A DNA stretch of 32,277 nt from Bacteriovoracaceae bacterium (GTDB lineage: Bacteria > Bdellovibrionota > UBA1018), in the NCBI GenBank assembly GCA_947447665.1, contig CANFJX010000009.1, positions 84,301-116,577 on the forward strand. The letters are read 5' to 3'. Each line of letters begins with the position of its first letter. Position 1 is the stretch's first letter. Position numbers and translations under genes: made by a program. The notes beneath the pieces are model-generated. The model was not told where the DNA came from. It saw nothing but the letters and a program-made list of their open reading frames with translations, and made no database searches. This document shows positions 9,066 to 16,628 of the stretch, piece by piece.

Positions 9066-10526
9066 ATGCATCCTGAATTTGAAGCAGTCATTGGCTTAGA
9101 GGTTCATTGTCAGTTGGCGACTGAGACGAAGATTTTTTGTAGTTGCCCGGCTCGTATTCCTGCTGATCAGAGTGTGAGTGAGATCGCAGTCAATTCAAAT
9201 ACCTGCCCGATCTGTGCGGGGCATCCAGGGACATTACCCGTTCTGAATCAGAAGGTGGTTGAGTTTGCGATTCAGGCTGGATTGGCGACGCACAGTAGAA
9301 TTAACCTCAAGAATCGATTTGCCCGGAAGCACTACTTCTACCCGGATCTGCCCAAGGGCTATCAAATTAGCCAGTTTGAGCTACCTATTTGCGAAAATGG
9401 TTGGCTCAATATTGAGACGGACGCTGGTCCGAAAAAAATCCAGATCCAAAGAATTCATATGGAGGAGGATGCCGGAAAGAATGTCCATATGTCAGGCTTT
9501 TCACTGGTCAATCTGAATCGTGCGGGCGTCCCACTGATCGAAATCGTCACCGGTCCGGACATGAAAACTGCCGACGAGGCTGGAGCTTACCTGCGAGCAC
9601 TCTACGCCGTAGTGACCTACTTGGGAATTTGTGACGGCAACCTTCAGGAGGGAAATTTTCGGTGTGATGCGAACGTCAGTGTGATGCCTAAGGGCTCCAC
9701 CGTTTTTGGTACTCGCACCGAGATCAAGAACGTGAATTCCTTTCGATTTGTGGAGAAGGCCATCGAGTATGAAATTGCCCGACAGATTGAGGTGATTCGA
9801 TCGGGGGGGCGAGTGGTTTTAGAGACGAGAACGTACGACTCTGACAAGGACATTACGATCTCCATGCGTTCTAAAGAAGAGGCTCAGGACTATCGTTATT
9901 TCACCGAGCCTGACTTGATCCCTTTGACCATTGATGAGGCTTGGATTCGAAAGATCGAGTCCGGTCTGCCGGAGCTTCCGGAGCAAATGAAGTCACGGTT
10001 GGTCTCGAGTCTAGGCCTTTCTGTGTATGATGCAGGAGTCTTGACCGGATCAAAGACCCTCGCTGAGTTTTTTGATCGAGTAGTTCATAAACTAGGTAAT
10101 CCCGCCTTGGCGAAACCCGCTGCGAACTGGGTCACTGGGGAAGTTTCTCGTTTGATTAATGAGCAAGGAATTGAAATTCAGCAGAGCCGAATCCTGCCTG
10201 AACATATTGCAGATCTTGTCCGATTGGTTCATGATCAAGTCTTATCGAGTACAGCTGCGAAACAGGTGCTTGCCTTAGTTTGGAACTCGGGTGAGGCTGT
10301 TGAAGTCATCGTTGATCGTGAAGGCTTGAAGCAGGTCAGTGATGTGGGCTCGTTAGACCCTATTATTCAAAGAGTGATTGAGGGTAATGCTAAGCAGGCA
10401 GCTGATTTTAGAAGTGGAAAAGATAAACTGCTTGGGTTCTTTGTAGGACAAGTGATGAAGGAATCGGGCGGAAAAGCTAATCCAGCTCTTTTGGGCGAGC
10501 TGATTAAGAAAAAGCTCTTGGGCTAG
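9066..10526 (+). CDS. gatB: GatB, Asp/Glu-tRNA amidotransferase subunit B
   Basis: This subunit phosphorylates the mischarged Glu-tRNAGln or Asp-tRNAAsn and amidates it. The 486 residues begin with EAVIGLEVHCQL. Four cysteines (C25, C27, C47, C50) form the structural zinc site around CSCPAR and NTCPICAGHPG. Other family marks are KHYFYPDLPKGYQISQ, IHMEEDAGK and NRAGVPLIEIVT, followed by GNLQEGNFRCDANVS. The C-terminal YqeY-like tRNA-binding tail ends in GGKANPALLGELIKKKL. A GAGG ribosome site precedes the ATG. It is translated with gatC and gatA from one operon. Confidence 0.97.
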   Translation: MHPEFEAVIGLEVHCQLATETKIFCSCPARIPADQSVSEIAVNSNTCPICAGHPGTLPVLNQKVVEFAIQAGLATHSRINLKNRFARKHYFYPDLPKGYQISQFELPICENGWLNIETDAGPKKIQIQRIHMEEDAGKNVHMSGFSLVNLNRAGVPLIEIVTGPDMKTADEAGAYLRALYAVVTYLGICDGNLQEGNFRCDANVSVMPKGSTVFGTRTEIKNVNSFRFVEKAIEYEIARQIEVIRSGGRVVLETRTYDSDKDITISMRSKEEAQDYRYFTEPDLIPLTIDEAWIRKIESGLPELPEQMKSRLVSSLGLSVYDAGVLTGSKTLAEFFDRVVHKLGNPALAKPAANWVTGEVSRLINEQGIEIQQSRILPEHIADLVRLVHDQVLSSTAAKQVLALVWNSGEAVEVIVDREGLKQVSDVGSLDPIIQRVIEGNAKQAADFRSGKDKLLGFFVGQVMKESGGKANPALLGELIKKKLLG

Positions 10527-10558
10527 ACTGTGCCCGGGGGGTTAAAAAAGGATAGAAG

Positions 10559-12982
10559 ATGAAAAAGTGGTTCGCGCGTTTAGGGATTTTTTTTGGAATC
10601 ATTTTTGGTCTAATCGTCGTAACTCCATTTTTTATCCAAGTCGATCGGTTCCGACCTCAAATTGAGCAGGCGGTGAATCAAAAAATCCAAGGTCAGTTCC
10701 AGCTAGGGAAATTATCTCTCTCTCTCTGGGGTCACCTTTGGGTTGAGGTCGAGGGCGTCAAGTTGTTCGATCTTTCGAAGCAGGAAGTCCTCAGCGTCCA
10801 TCACGCCTATTTTGAAATTCCATTTTCTTCAGTTTTCTCCGGCTCGCCGCAGCTCGTATTTAAAATGGATGAGCCAACGATTCACCTCGTTCGGGACAAA
10901 CAGGGTAAGTTCAACGTGATGGCTCTAGTCGTACCTTCTCATTCCGGGACCTCCGCTTCTCAGTCGGTAGCGAAGCCTGACCAGAATCAGGGCATTGTCC
11001 CGGCTTCCACTCCCAAGAGCTCTGAAGCGCCCCTCCCACCGATTGTCGTGAAGTCTCGTTTGGGCATTGAGTTGAAAAATGCCCTTCTCACTTATGATGA
11101 TCGAAAAAGTGATCTCAAGACCGAGATCAAAGATTTTAACCTCAAGTTAGAGGATCTTTCGATGAGTCATCCGGTCCGTCTGGCGGTTTGGACGGACTTA
11201 AGTACTCGTTTAGGGAAGACTCTTTCCCTACTTGGGCCGATCCGCTTGGAGGGAAAGGCTCAGCCTGAGTTTCAAGGACAGACTTTTAAAAGCCTGACCT
11301 TGGATGCAAGTCTGAATGCTGATGACTTAGAAGTGCAGATGCCAGGCACTTTTCAAAAAAATAAAGGGATTGCCGCAAAAACTCAGATTGCTATGAAAGT
11401 CCTTCCCGATGAGATTCAAATCAGTGAGTTTAAGACGACTTTTCTCAACGCTGAGGTCAATGCTCAAGGAGACGTGAAGGGTCTGGAGTCGGCAGCGGGT
11501 CCGCAGTTTAATTTGAGTTTTTTCACCAATGAGATTCAGTTTAAACCCTGGGCGAATCTGATCCCAGTCTTGTCGCTTTTTGATCTCGGCGGTGCGGCCC
11601 AGCTGAATGGTCATGTCAAAGGCACCTCGACTCAGCCCAGTTATGAGGCAAGCTTGGTCGTGAAGGACTTGAGTGCCAAGGCGCCCATGCTCAAGGTGCA
11701 GCCTCGATGGAATGCCAAAGTGCATGTGAAAACGGATCAGATCGACTCAATTCTTTTGACGATGACTGCACCGGGAAATCAGGCTGAACTGAAGGGGAGT
11801 GTGACTTCTTTTGTAAAGCCTAATGTGAGTTTACAGTTGATCTCTGACCAAATGGATCTAGACCAGATGATTGATCTCACTTCCGCTACTTCCGGAACCG
11901 GCTCGGCTGAAAAGGGAAAAGCTTCTCCTGCAAAAGATGAAAAAAATCAGAAAGCACCTGAGATCAATTATGACGCCCAGATTGCTGAGCTTCGCAAAAA
12001 CCCAGTTTTGGGCAATTGGGTGGGTCAGTTCAGTATTAGAATTGGAAAATTTAAAGCCAAACAGATTCAGGTTTCTAAGATCGCCTGTCAAATGGGCTTC
12101 AAAAACTGGGTGACCTCGTTTGATCAATGCGGTCTGAAAATTTTTGATGGAGAGATTCAATCGAAAATGTCAGCGAATTTAGGCGCAGCAGCCCCCACCT
12201 ATCAAGGACATCTCGATGTGAAGGGTTTGGACTTGACTCAGGCTGCGGAGGCCTCTGGTCCGATGTTTAAGAACACTCTGCGAGGTCGAGGCGATTTTAG
12301 GATTGATCTCCAAGGGGCAAGTTTTAATACAGAAACGGCGAAGTCGAATTTGAAGGCCTCCGGCAATCTCAAGGTTCACCCAGCAGAATTTAGCACATTG
12401 GATATTATGAAAATGGTGAAGGAAGCCGTCGATCAGGCCCTAGTTCGAGTCACCGCTAAAGTACCACAGCTTAAGGGAAAGGGGATTGGTGCTTTGCCAT
12501 CTCACAAGGCTGAGTATGTGGAGATCAGCTCAGATTTTTCGATTCAGAATGCTCTTTTTTCAGCTCCCAACTTTGTGGCTAAGGCCCAAACAGGGCAGGG
12601 CTTTGATCTCAAGGGCAGAACGGAAGTTGGAATTAAAAGCTTTAGTTTGAATGCTTTTTGGGAGTTGACTGATACCTACAATTTGACCCAATTGAGAAAT
12701 ATTTCGATTGAGCAGAATGGAATGAAGGCAGAGCATATCTTTGCTGACGGGGCAGCGCCGGTTCATTTCCCGCTCCATGTGGGCTGTACTTTGATGGCTC
12801 CGTGCTATTCGTCGATGGAGATTCCAGAGGCATTGTCGAAGGTAGCCTTGACTAATATTGGCAAAGCCTTGTCCAGCCAAGCCAAGAGCGAGTTGATAAA
12901 AAAAGCAGGACAGTTACTGAACAATCGAGGCCAGGGGCTGCCCGCCGGTTTACAGGATAAACTCAGGGGATTGTTTCGCTAG
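10559..12982 (+). CDS. AsmA-family envelope protein
   Basis: The 807-residue protein has one N-terminal membrane segment (about residues 7-27) followed by a large periplasmic part. The start FARLGIFFGIIFGLIVVTPF followed by VDRFRPQIEQAVNQKIQGQ is typical of the AsmA N-terminus. Repeating beta-strand segments follow, with low-complexity linkers near residues 130-165 (Ser/Pro-rich) and 440-475 (Lys-rich). Related AsmA/TamB/YhdP proteins bridge inner and outer membrane and carry phospholipids, so a role in outer-membrane lipid supply is likely but inferred. An AAGGAT ribosome site precedes the ATG. It is 32 bp after gatB and probably shares that transcript. Confidence 0.85.
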   Translation: MKKWFARLGIFFGIIFGLIVVTPFFIQVDRFRPQIEQAVNQKIQGQFQLGKLSLSLWGHLWVEVEGVKLFDLSKQEVLSVHHAYFEIPFSSVFSGSPQLVFKMDEPTIHLVRDKQGKFNVMALVVPSHSGTSASQSVAKPDQNQGIVPASTPKSSEAPLPPIVVKSRLGIELKNALLTYDDRKSDLKTEIKDFNLKLEDLSMSHPVRLAVWTDLSTRLGKTLSLLGPIRLEGKAQPEFQGQTFKSLTLDASLNADDLEVQMPGTFQKNKGIAAKTQIAMKVLPDEIQISEFKTTFLNAEVNAQGDVKGLESAAGPQFNLSFFTNEIQFKPWANLIPVLSLFDLGGAAQLNGHVKGTSTQPSYEASLVVKDLSAKAPMLKVQPRWNAKVHVKTDQIDSILLTMTAPGNQAELKGSVTSFVKPNVSLQLISDQMDLDQMIDLTSATSGTGSAEKGKASPAKDEKNQKAPEINYDAQIAELRKNPVLGNWVGQFSIRIGKFKAKQIQVSKIACQMGFKNWVTSFDQCGLKIFDGEIQSKMSANLGAAAPTYQGHLDVKGLDLTQAAEASGPMFKNTLRGRGDFRIDLQGASFNTETAKSNLKASGNLKVHPAEFSTLDIMKMVKEAVDQALVRVTAKVPQLKGKGIGALPSHKAEYVEISSDFSIQNALFSAPNFVAKAQTGQGFDLKGRTEVGIKSFSLNAFWELTDTYNLTQLRNISIEQNGMKAEHIFADGAAPVHFPLHVGCTLMAPCYSSMEIPEALSKVALTNIGKALSSQAKSELIKKAGQLLNNRGQGLPAGLQDKLRGLFR

Positions 12983-13012
12983 TTTTTTTAAGAATTCAAA
13001 GGAGATTTACAG

Positions 13013-13450
13013 GTGAAAATGAATCGAAGCTGGATTGTATTTTTGGCGTTGGGCGGCCTCGTCTTGGTTAGTTGTGCGAGCGATAAGATGAAAAACCATG
13101 CGAAAGAATCGGCTGCGCGCTACTGGCAGGATAAGGCTTATCCAGGGAAGGCCTCAGACGTGCAAGTTGTTGAGGCCGAGCAAATTGACGGTGGCCAGTT
13201 TCGTGTTCGAGGGATTGTCGATGGCGAAACTCGAGTGGGCGTCTTCAGTCCCGAGTCTGAGACCTTCTCTGAGGGATATTACTCGCTTGCTGCTGAGCGG
13301 AATAAAAAGATCGCCGAGATCGAGCAGGAATTAAAGTACTGGAAAGAAAAGGCAGAAGGACTTGAAAAGGAAAATTATAAAATGAAAGTCCTACTCAATC
13401 GAGATAAAGCAGCCTCCGATTTGACTCATGGCACTGAGCAAAAGAATTAG
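13013..13450 (+). CDS. Small lipoprotein with C-terminal coiled coil
   Basis: The start is GTG at 13013, chosen because an AAAGGAG ribosome site sits 8 nt upstream. The 145-residue product has a signal peptide with a lipobox ending LVSC near residue 21, so the mature lipoprotein begins at that Cys. After a folded part of about 60 residues, residues 91-135 form a charged coiled coil (AAERNKKIAEIEQELKYW onward). It lies between the AsmA-like and Ppx genes with spacings of 30 and 3 bp, so it is co-expressed with them. I do not recognise a named family. A membrane-anchored oligomer is the simplest reading. Confidence 0.8.
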   Translation: MKMNRSWIVFLALGGLVLVSCASDKMKNHAKESAARYWQDKAYPGKASDVQVVEAEQIDGGQFRVRGIVDGETRVGVFSPESETFSEGYYSLAAERNKKIAEIEQELKYWKEKAEGLEKENYKMKVLLNRDKAASDLTHGTEQKN

Positions 13451-13453
13451 GTC

Positions 13454-14341
13454 ATGCTCAAAGCTGCAATCGATTTAGGCACTAATACTTGTTTGCTTCT
13501 GGTTTCGAGGGACGAATCAGTGCTCGCAGATCTTTCGCGAGTGGTTCGGTTAGGGGAGGGCGTGGATCAAAAGCGCTTATTCCAGCCTGCGGCAATGGAG
13601 CGAGTTCAGAAGGCCCTGAGGGAATATTCAGAAATCCTGCAAGGATTTGGCATTCTCCCCTCTGAGGTTCTTTGTGTGGCGACCAGTCAGGCACGCGATG
13701 CTCAAAATTCAGCTGAGTTCTTTGAGCGAGTTCGTGCGGAGTTGGGGTTCACTTTTCGGACAATCAGCGGAGACGAAGAGGCCCGGCTGACCTTTCTCGG
13801 AGCTCTTTTGCCGGGAATGGACGCTCAGACCTCGGTAGTTTTAGATATTGGCGGTGGGAGCACTGAAGTTATTGCTGCTAACGGTTCTAAGAGCCTTGAT
13901 CTGGGTTCTGTTCGATTTTCAGAGCGATTTGTTCACACCGATCCAATTACGGATGATGAATTTTGGGCCTGTCAGCAGGCGATCGACGAAGCAATTGAGG
14001 GTTTTAAGGAATGGCGTAGCGCCCTGCCTCAGAGCGCCCCTCTGGTGGGCGTGGCGGGCACGGTGACGACCTTGGCAGCTTGGTACTTGGCTCTGGAGAA
14101 ATTCGATCCTCAAAAAGTCGATGGGCTGCTCCTCACTCGTGGTGATGTGCATCGAATGGTGGAGGAGCTGAAGTGGCGCACGAGTGCTGAACGTCGGGCG
14201 TTGCCCTGTATGGAGCCCCTGCGAGCGGATGTGATTCTTACCGGTTCGCTGATCCTTTGGCGGGTCATGGAATTGCTCAATTTTCCTGAAATAATTGTCA
14301 GCACTCGAGGACTCCGCTACGGCGCGATCAGGGGACTCTAG
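13454..14341 (+). CDS. Ppx/GppA-family exopolyphosphatase / guanosine pentaphosphatase
   Basis: The family degrades polyphosphate or pppGpp in the cytoplasm. The 295 residues correspond to the two ASKHA domains only, the short form without the C-terminal HD region. Motifs seen are the phosphate-binding AAIDLGTNTCLLLV (residues 4-17), ISGDEEARL (104-112, with the likely catalytic Glu), LDIGGGSTEVI (130-140) and GVAGTVTTLA. The C-terminus ISTRGLRYGAIRGL-like ending (VSTRGLRYGAI) is typical. It starts 3 bp after the lipoprotein gene and ends the gatC operon. Whether polyphosphate or pppGpp is the substrate cannot be told from the sequence. Confidence 0.9.
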   Translation: MLKAAIDLGTNTCLLLVSRDESVLADLSRVVRLGEGVDQKRLFQPAAMERVQKALREYSEILQGFGILPSEVLCVATSQARDAQNSAEFFERVRAELGFTFRTISGDEEARLTFLGALLPGMDAQTSVVLDIGGGSTEVIAANGSKSLDLGSVRFSERFVHTDPITDDEFWACQQAIDEAIEGFKEWRSALPQSAPLVGVAGTVTTLAAWYLALEKFDPQKVDGLLLTRGDVHRMVEELKWRTSAERRALPCMEPLRADVILTGSLILWRVMELLNFPEIIVSTRGLRYGAIRGL

Positions 14342-14458
14342 CAAAAGAGTTTTTTTTTCCCGAGATTGAGCGGATATTTTAGTGCCTAAAAGTCCTAGAT
14401 CCCAAGCCCAAAAGGATTCCAGAAAATTCTGTCGGTGAACTTATTCCTGTCAGTGAGT

Positions 14459-14674
14459 TTATGATCGATGTGATGATCGATGTGATAGATCGCGCTTGAG
14501 GGACGCAGCTAATGAGCTATCTCGAGCAGCGAGACGTTTGAGAAGGGACTCTCGAAAAGTTGGATCGGCCACCGCCAGCATTTCAACGATTTGTTTGAAG
14601 CCGTCTACAGGAATTTTTTGTTCGTCAGATTCTGAGTGTTCAGAGTTCTTGGGTTCAATTGGGTTACGATTCAT
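14459..14674 (-). CDS. 71-residue protein resembling a FliG middle-domain repeat
   Basis: The start ATG (14672-14674) lies inside the end of the coiled-coil gene, an 11-bp overlap that points to translational coupling. Residues 1-20 are polar and disordered. Residues 25-62 (FKQIVEMLAVADPTFRESLL, then KRLAARDSSLAASLKRDL) follow the helix pattern of the FliG middle domain: a leucine-rich helix, an 'L/D-P' turn, then a helix with 'RDxxLAxxLK'. This similarity is my reading by eye and is weak. The last eight residues are a perfect SHRS-SHRS repeat from a 12-bp tandem duplication. There is no signal peptide or membrane segment. It could equally be an unrelated helical adaptor. Confidence 0.6.
   Translation of the reverse strand: MNRNPIEPKNSEHSESDEQKIPVDGFKQIVEMLAVADPTFRESLLKRLAARDSSLAASLKRDLSHRSSHRS
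14461..14484. repeat. Perfect 12-bp tandem duplication
   Basis: The unit ATGATCGATGTG occurs twice in a row. On the minus strand it encodes the last eight residues of the small FliG-like protein (SHRS twice), ending directly at its stop codon. Confidence 0.95.
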
Positions 14675-15137
14675 GATTACTCATCTCTCTTTCTCTCTTT
14701 AAGGCTTTTCTCGCCTGTTCACGAATGGAGTCTTGATCAGCCTGGAGTTGCTTTTTAAGCGACTCGATTTGCATTTCCCCGTTTTTTTTGTACTCGTCGA
14801 TTCTTTGTTGATTGCTTTGTCTGATCTTAGTGAGTTCGTCCTCGCTTGATTGCTTTTCGAGGGAGACCCTCTTTTCTGCTTCCCCGCGGATGTTTTGGAG
14901 TTTTGAATCTAAACTTTCGGCTTCTTCGGAAATTTTAACGTCGTAGGCACTTCTGAGATTATCTAATTCAAGAAGTTTGGATTGCTGGAGTTTTTGGATG
15001 CCATGGTTGTAGCTGTTTTCAAGGTCCTTGAGTTCAATCTCGTTTTGGCGTTCGAGCTGATTTCGGTAATTCCTCATGCGTTGCTCCTCCACATTGTAGG
15101 TGTTGGAGCTTTTATTGGAGGATACGTCTATGCCCAT
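14664..15137 (-). CDS. Cytoplasmic coiled-coil protein, unknown function
   Basis: The 157-residue protein is almost entirely a charged heptad-like helix from about residue 16 to the end (RMRNYRNQLERQNEIELKDL onward). It is rich in Glu, Lys, Gln and Ser, with no Cys, no signal peptide and no membrane segment. The first 15 residues (MGIDVSSNKSSNTYN) are polar and flexible. It is the first gene of a two-gene unit with the small FliG-like protein, whose start overlaps its end. A promoter (TTGTCG-N17-CATGAT) ends six bases before the ATG and there is no ribosome site, so the mRNA may be leaderless. The composition recalls FliH-like or tether proteins, but I cannot assign a family. Confidence 0.7.
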   Translation of the reverse strand: MGIDVSSNKSSNTYNVEEQRMRNYRNQLERQNEIELKDLENSYNHGIQKLQQSKLLELDNLRSAYDVKISEEAESLDSKLQNIRGEAEKRVSLEKQSSEDELTKIRQSNQQRIDEYKKNGEMQIESLKKQLQADQDSIREQARKALKREREMSNHES

Positions 15138-15143
15138 TTTTAA

Positions 15144-15172
15144 ATCATGCGCCGAGGCCGGGGGTTCGACAA
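15144..15172 (-). promoter_or_regulatory. Promoter of the coiled-coil/mini-FliG unit
   Basis: On the minus strand a -35 box TTGTCG (15172-15167), 17-bp spacer and -10 box CATGAT (15149-15144) end six bases before the ATG at 15137. The predicted start of transcription falls at or beside the A of the ATG. Confidence 0.4.
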
Positions 15173-15298
15173 TGGGTAAGATTTGCCGTGGGCAACTCAG
15201 GAGTGAAGCAGGCGGGTGAGACTCAGCGGTGGATTGAAGAATGGCTCTGAAACTAAAAATAGAGTGCTTTTGATCAATGCGCAGGCTAAATAAGTCAG

Positions 15299-15907
15299 AT
15301 GATTAAGCTTTATTACTCGCCCCGTACCCGTGCAGTTCGACCTCGATGGCTCCTCGAAGAAATGGGCCTTCCGTATGAACTCATTCGTCTTAATTTAAAC
15401 GATTTTTCTCAGAGTCAGCCTAACTACTTAGAAATTCACCCTCACGGGGCGGTACCTGCCCTGGTCGATGGCGACCTGACGTTGATTGAGTCCGGGGCAA
15501 TTTGTATGTACCTTGCGGACCAATACGCTGAGAAGAATCTGGCGCCCCCCGTAGGCTCTCATCTCAGACCTTATTATCTTCAATGGATGTTCTATTGCCC
15601 AGGAACTTTTGAGGGGCCATTTACTCAGCTGTTCCAGCAAACTCGTGGATTGCCCGAGGCGGAGCGCTCGCCTGTTCTCGCGGAAAAAGCACGAATCGAC
15701 TTTCAAGAAGTGATTCAGTTGATTGAGAAATCTCTTCAAGGAAAAGAATTCCTTTTGGGAGATACCTTCTCTGCGGCAGATATCATGCTGGGGCATTCCC
15801 TTCTGAATGCGAAAAGGTATCAAATGCTTCACAATGTTCCTCATTTAGAAGCCTATTTGGCGCGTTTAGAGGCAAGGCCAGCGAGGCAACGCGCAAATCA
15901 AGATTAG
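15299..15907 (+). CDS. Glutathione S-transferase-like protein
   Basis: This is a cytosolic thioredoxin-fold transferase of 202 residues, normal for the family. The N-terminal domain (MIKLYYSPRTRAVRPRWLLEE) has the GST pattern with a Ser/Arg active-site region, then HPHGAVPALVDGD with the cis-proline of the glutathione site and LIESGAICMYLAD with the Glu-Ser pair that holds the gamma-glutamyl group. The C-terminal all-helical domain has the N-capping motif FSAADIMLGHSL. The substrate is unknown. The ATG has no ribosome site; a TAAATA -10-like box (15287-15292) lies six bases upstream. It stands alone, divergent from the coiled-coil gene. Confidence 0.88.
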   Translation: MIKLYYSPRTRAVRPRWLLEEMGLPYELIRLNLNDFSQSQPNYLEIHPHGAVPALVDGDLTLIESGAICMYLADQYAEKNLAPPVGSHLRPYYLQWMFYCPGTFEGPFTQLFQQTRGLPEAERSPVLAEKARIDFQEVIQLIEKSLQGKEFLLGDTFSAADIMLGHSLLNAKRYQMLHNVPHLEAYLARLEARPARQRANQD

Positions 15908-15935
15908 ACCTTCTCAGGCCTCTTTGAGAGAGGGT

Positions 15936-15964
15936 TTGAATCCAGACTGAAATAGTGCTATATT
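15936..15964 (+). promoter_or_regulatory. Sigma-70 type promoter of the 5-FCL/rny/ymdB operon
   Basis: TTGAAT (15936-15941), a 17-bp spacer and TATATT (15959-15964) form the best sigma-70 promoter seen in the window. Transcription should start near 15971, only about four bases before the GTG start codon at 15975. An upstream TTG at 15963 lies inside the -10 box and so cannot be the translation start. Confidence 0.6.
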
Positions 15965-15974
15965 GCGGCCCACC

Positions 15975-16628
15975 GTGAGCCCAAAAGATCAAAGCCTAAT
16001 CAGAAACCAGATTCTCGCCCTTCGTCGATCGCTCTCTCTTGATATGCGACAGCGGCTGAGCGAGGAGGTTATTGGGCAATTGATCCAACGCTTGGATTTG
16101 AGCCGAATCACCCCAGGGCTCAAAGTCGGACTCTATCGATCCCTTCCTGATGAGCTCAACTTAGAGAATTTAAGTCGGGCTTTCGCGCGGATGGAGTGTG
16201 AGATCTATTTTCCGCGAGTGCTTAAGAGCTCCGAATCTCCTGAAATAAAATCTTTAGAGTGGGTGAAAATTCCACCGAAGGCTGTTTTAGACGGCGATCC
16301 TGAGTTCTGGGAGAAGGGCTCCTATCGTGTTCTTGAACCGGCTTCCTCGCTTCGCGGCGAGCTTGCCCCTGCGCTGGATCTGGTCGTAGTTCCGGGAGTA
16401 GCCTTTGGGCCTGCGGGAGAGCGCCTTGGCAGGGGTGGTGGATTTTATGATCGATTCTTGGCTCAAGTGCCAGAAGTGTTGAGAGTGGCTCTGGCCTTTG
16501 ATTTTCAGGTTTTACCGAGTTTGCCTCAAAATCCCTGGGATCAGGCGATGCACTGGGTTTTGACTGAAAAATTTGAACTGCAAACCGAGTTTTTAAAAGA
16601 GTGGTTAAATCGATGCTCCAAAAAATGA
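15975..16628 (+). CDS. 5-formyltetrahydrofolate cyclo-ligase
   Basis: The enzyme turns 5-formyl-THF into 5,10-methenyl-THF using ATP, which keeps the folate pool usable. The 217-residue product has the N-terminal IRNQILALRRSLS basic helix, LYRSLPDELN, VVPGVAFGPAGERLG and the ATP/folate-binding GRGGGFYDRF (about residues 152-161). The start was set to GTG 15975 because the promoter -10 box covers the only upstream alternative. The C-terminus runs past the usual end by roughly 15 residues. The stop overlaps the next gene as ATGA at 16625-16628. The gene product is the family often annotated YgfA/MTHFS. Confidence 0.9.
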   Translation: MSPKDQSLIRNQILALRRSLSLDMRQRLSEEVIGQLIQRLDLSRITPGLKVGLYRSLPDELNLENLSRAFARMECEIYFPRVLKSSESPEIKSLEWVKIPPKAVLDGDPEFWEKGSYRVLEPASSLRGELAPALDLVVVPGVAFGPAGERLGRGGGFYDRFLAQVPEVLRVALAFDFQVLPSLPQNPWDQAMHWVLTEKFELQTEFLKEWLNRCSKK

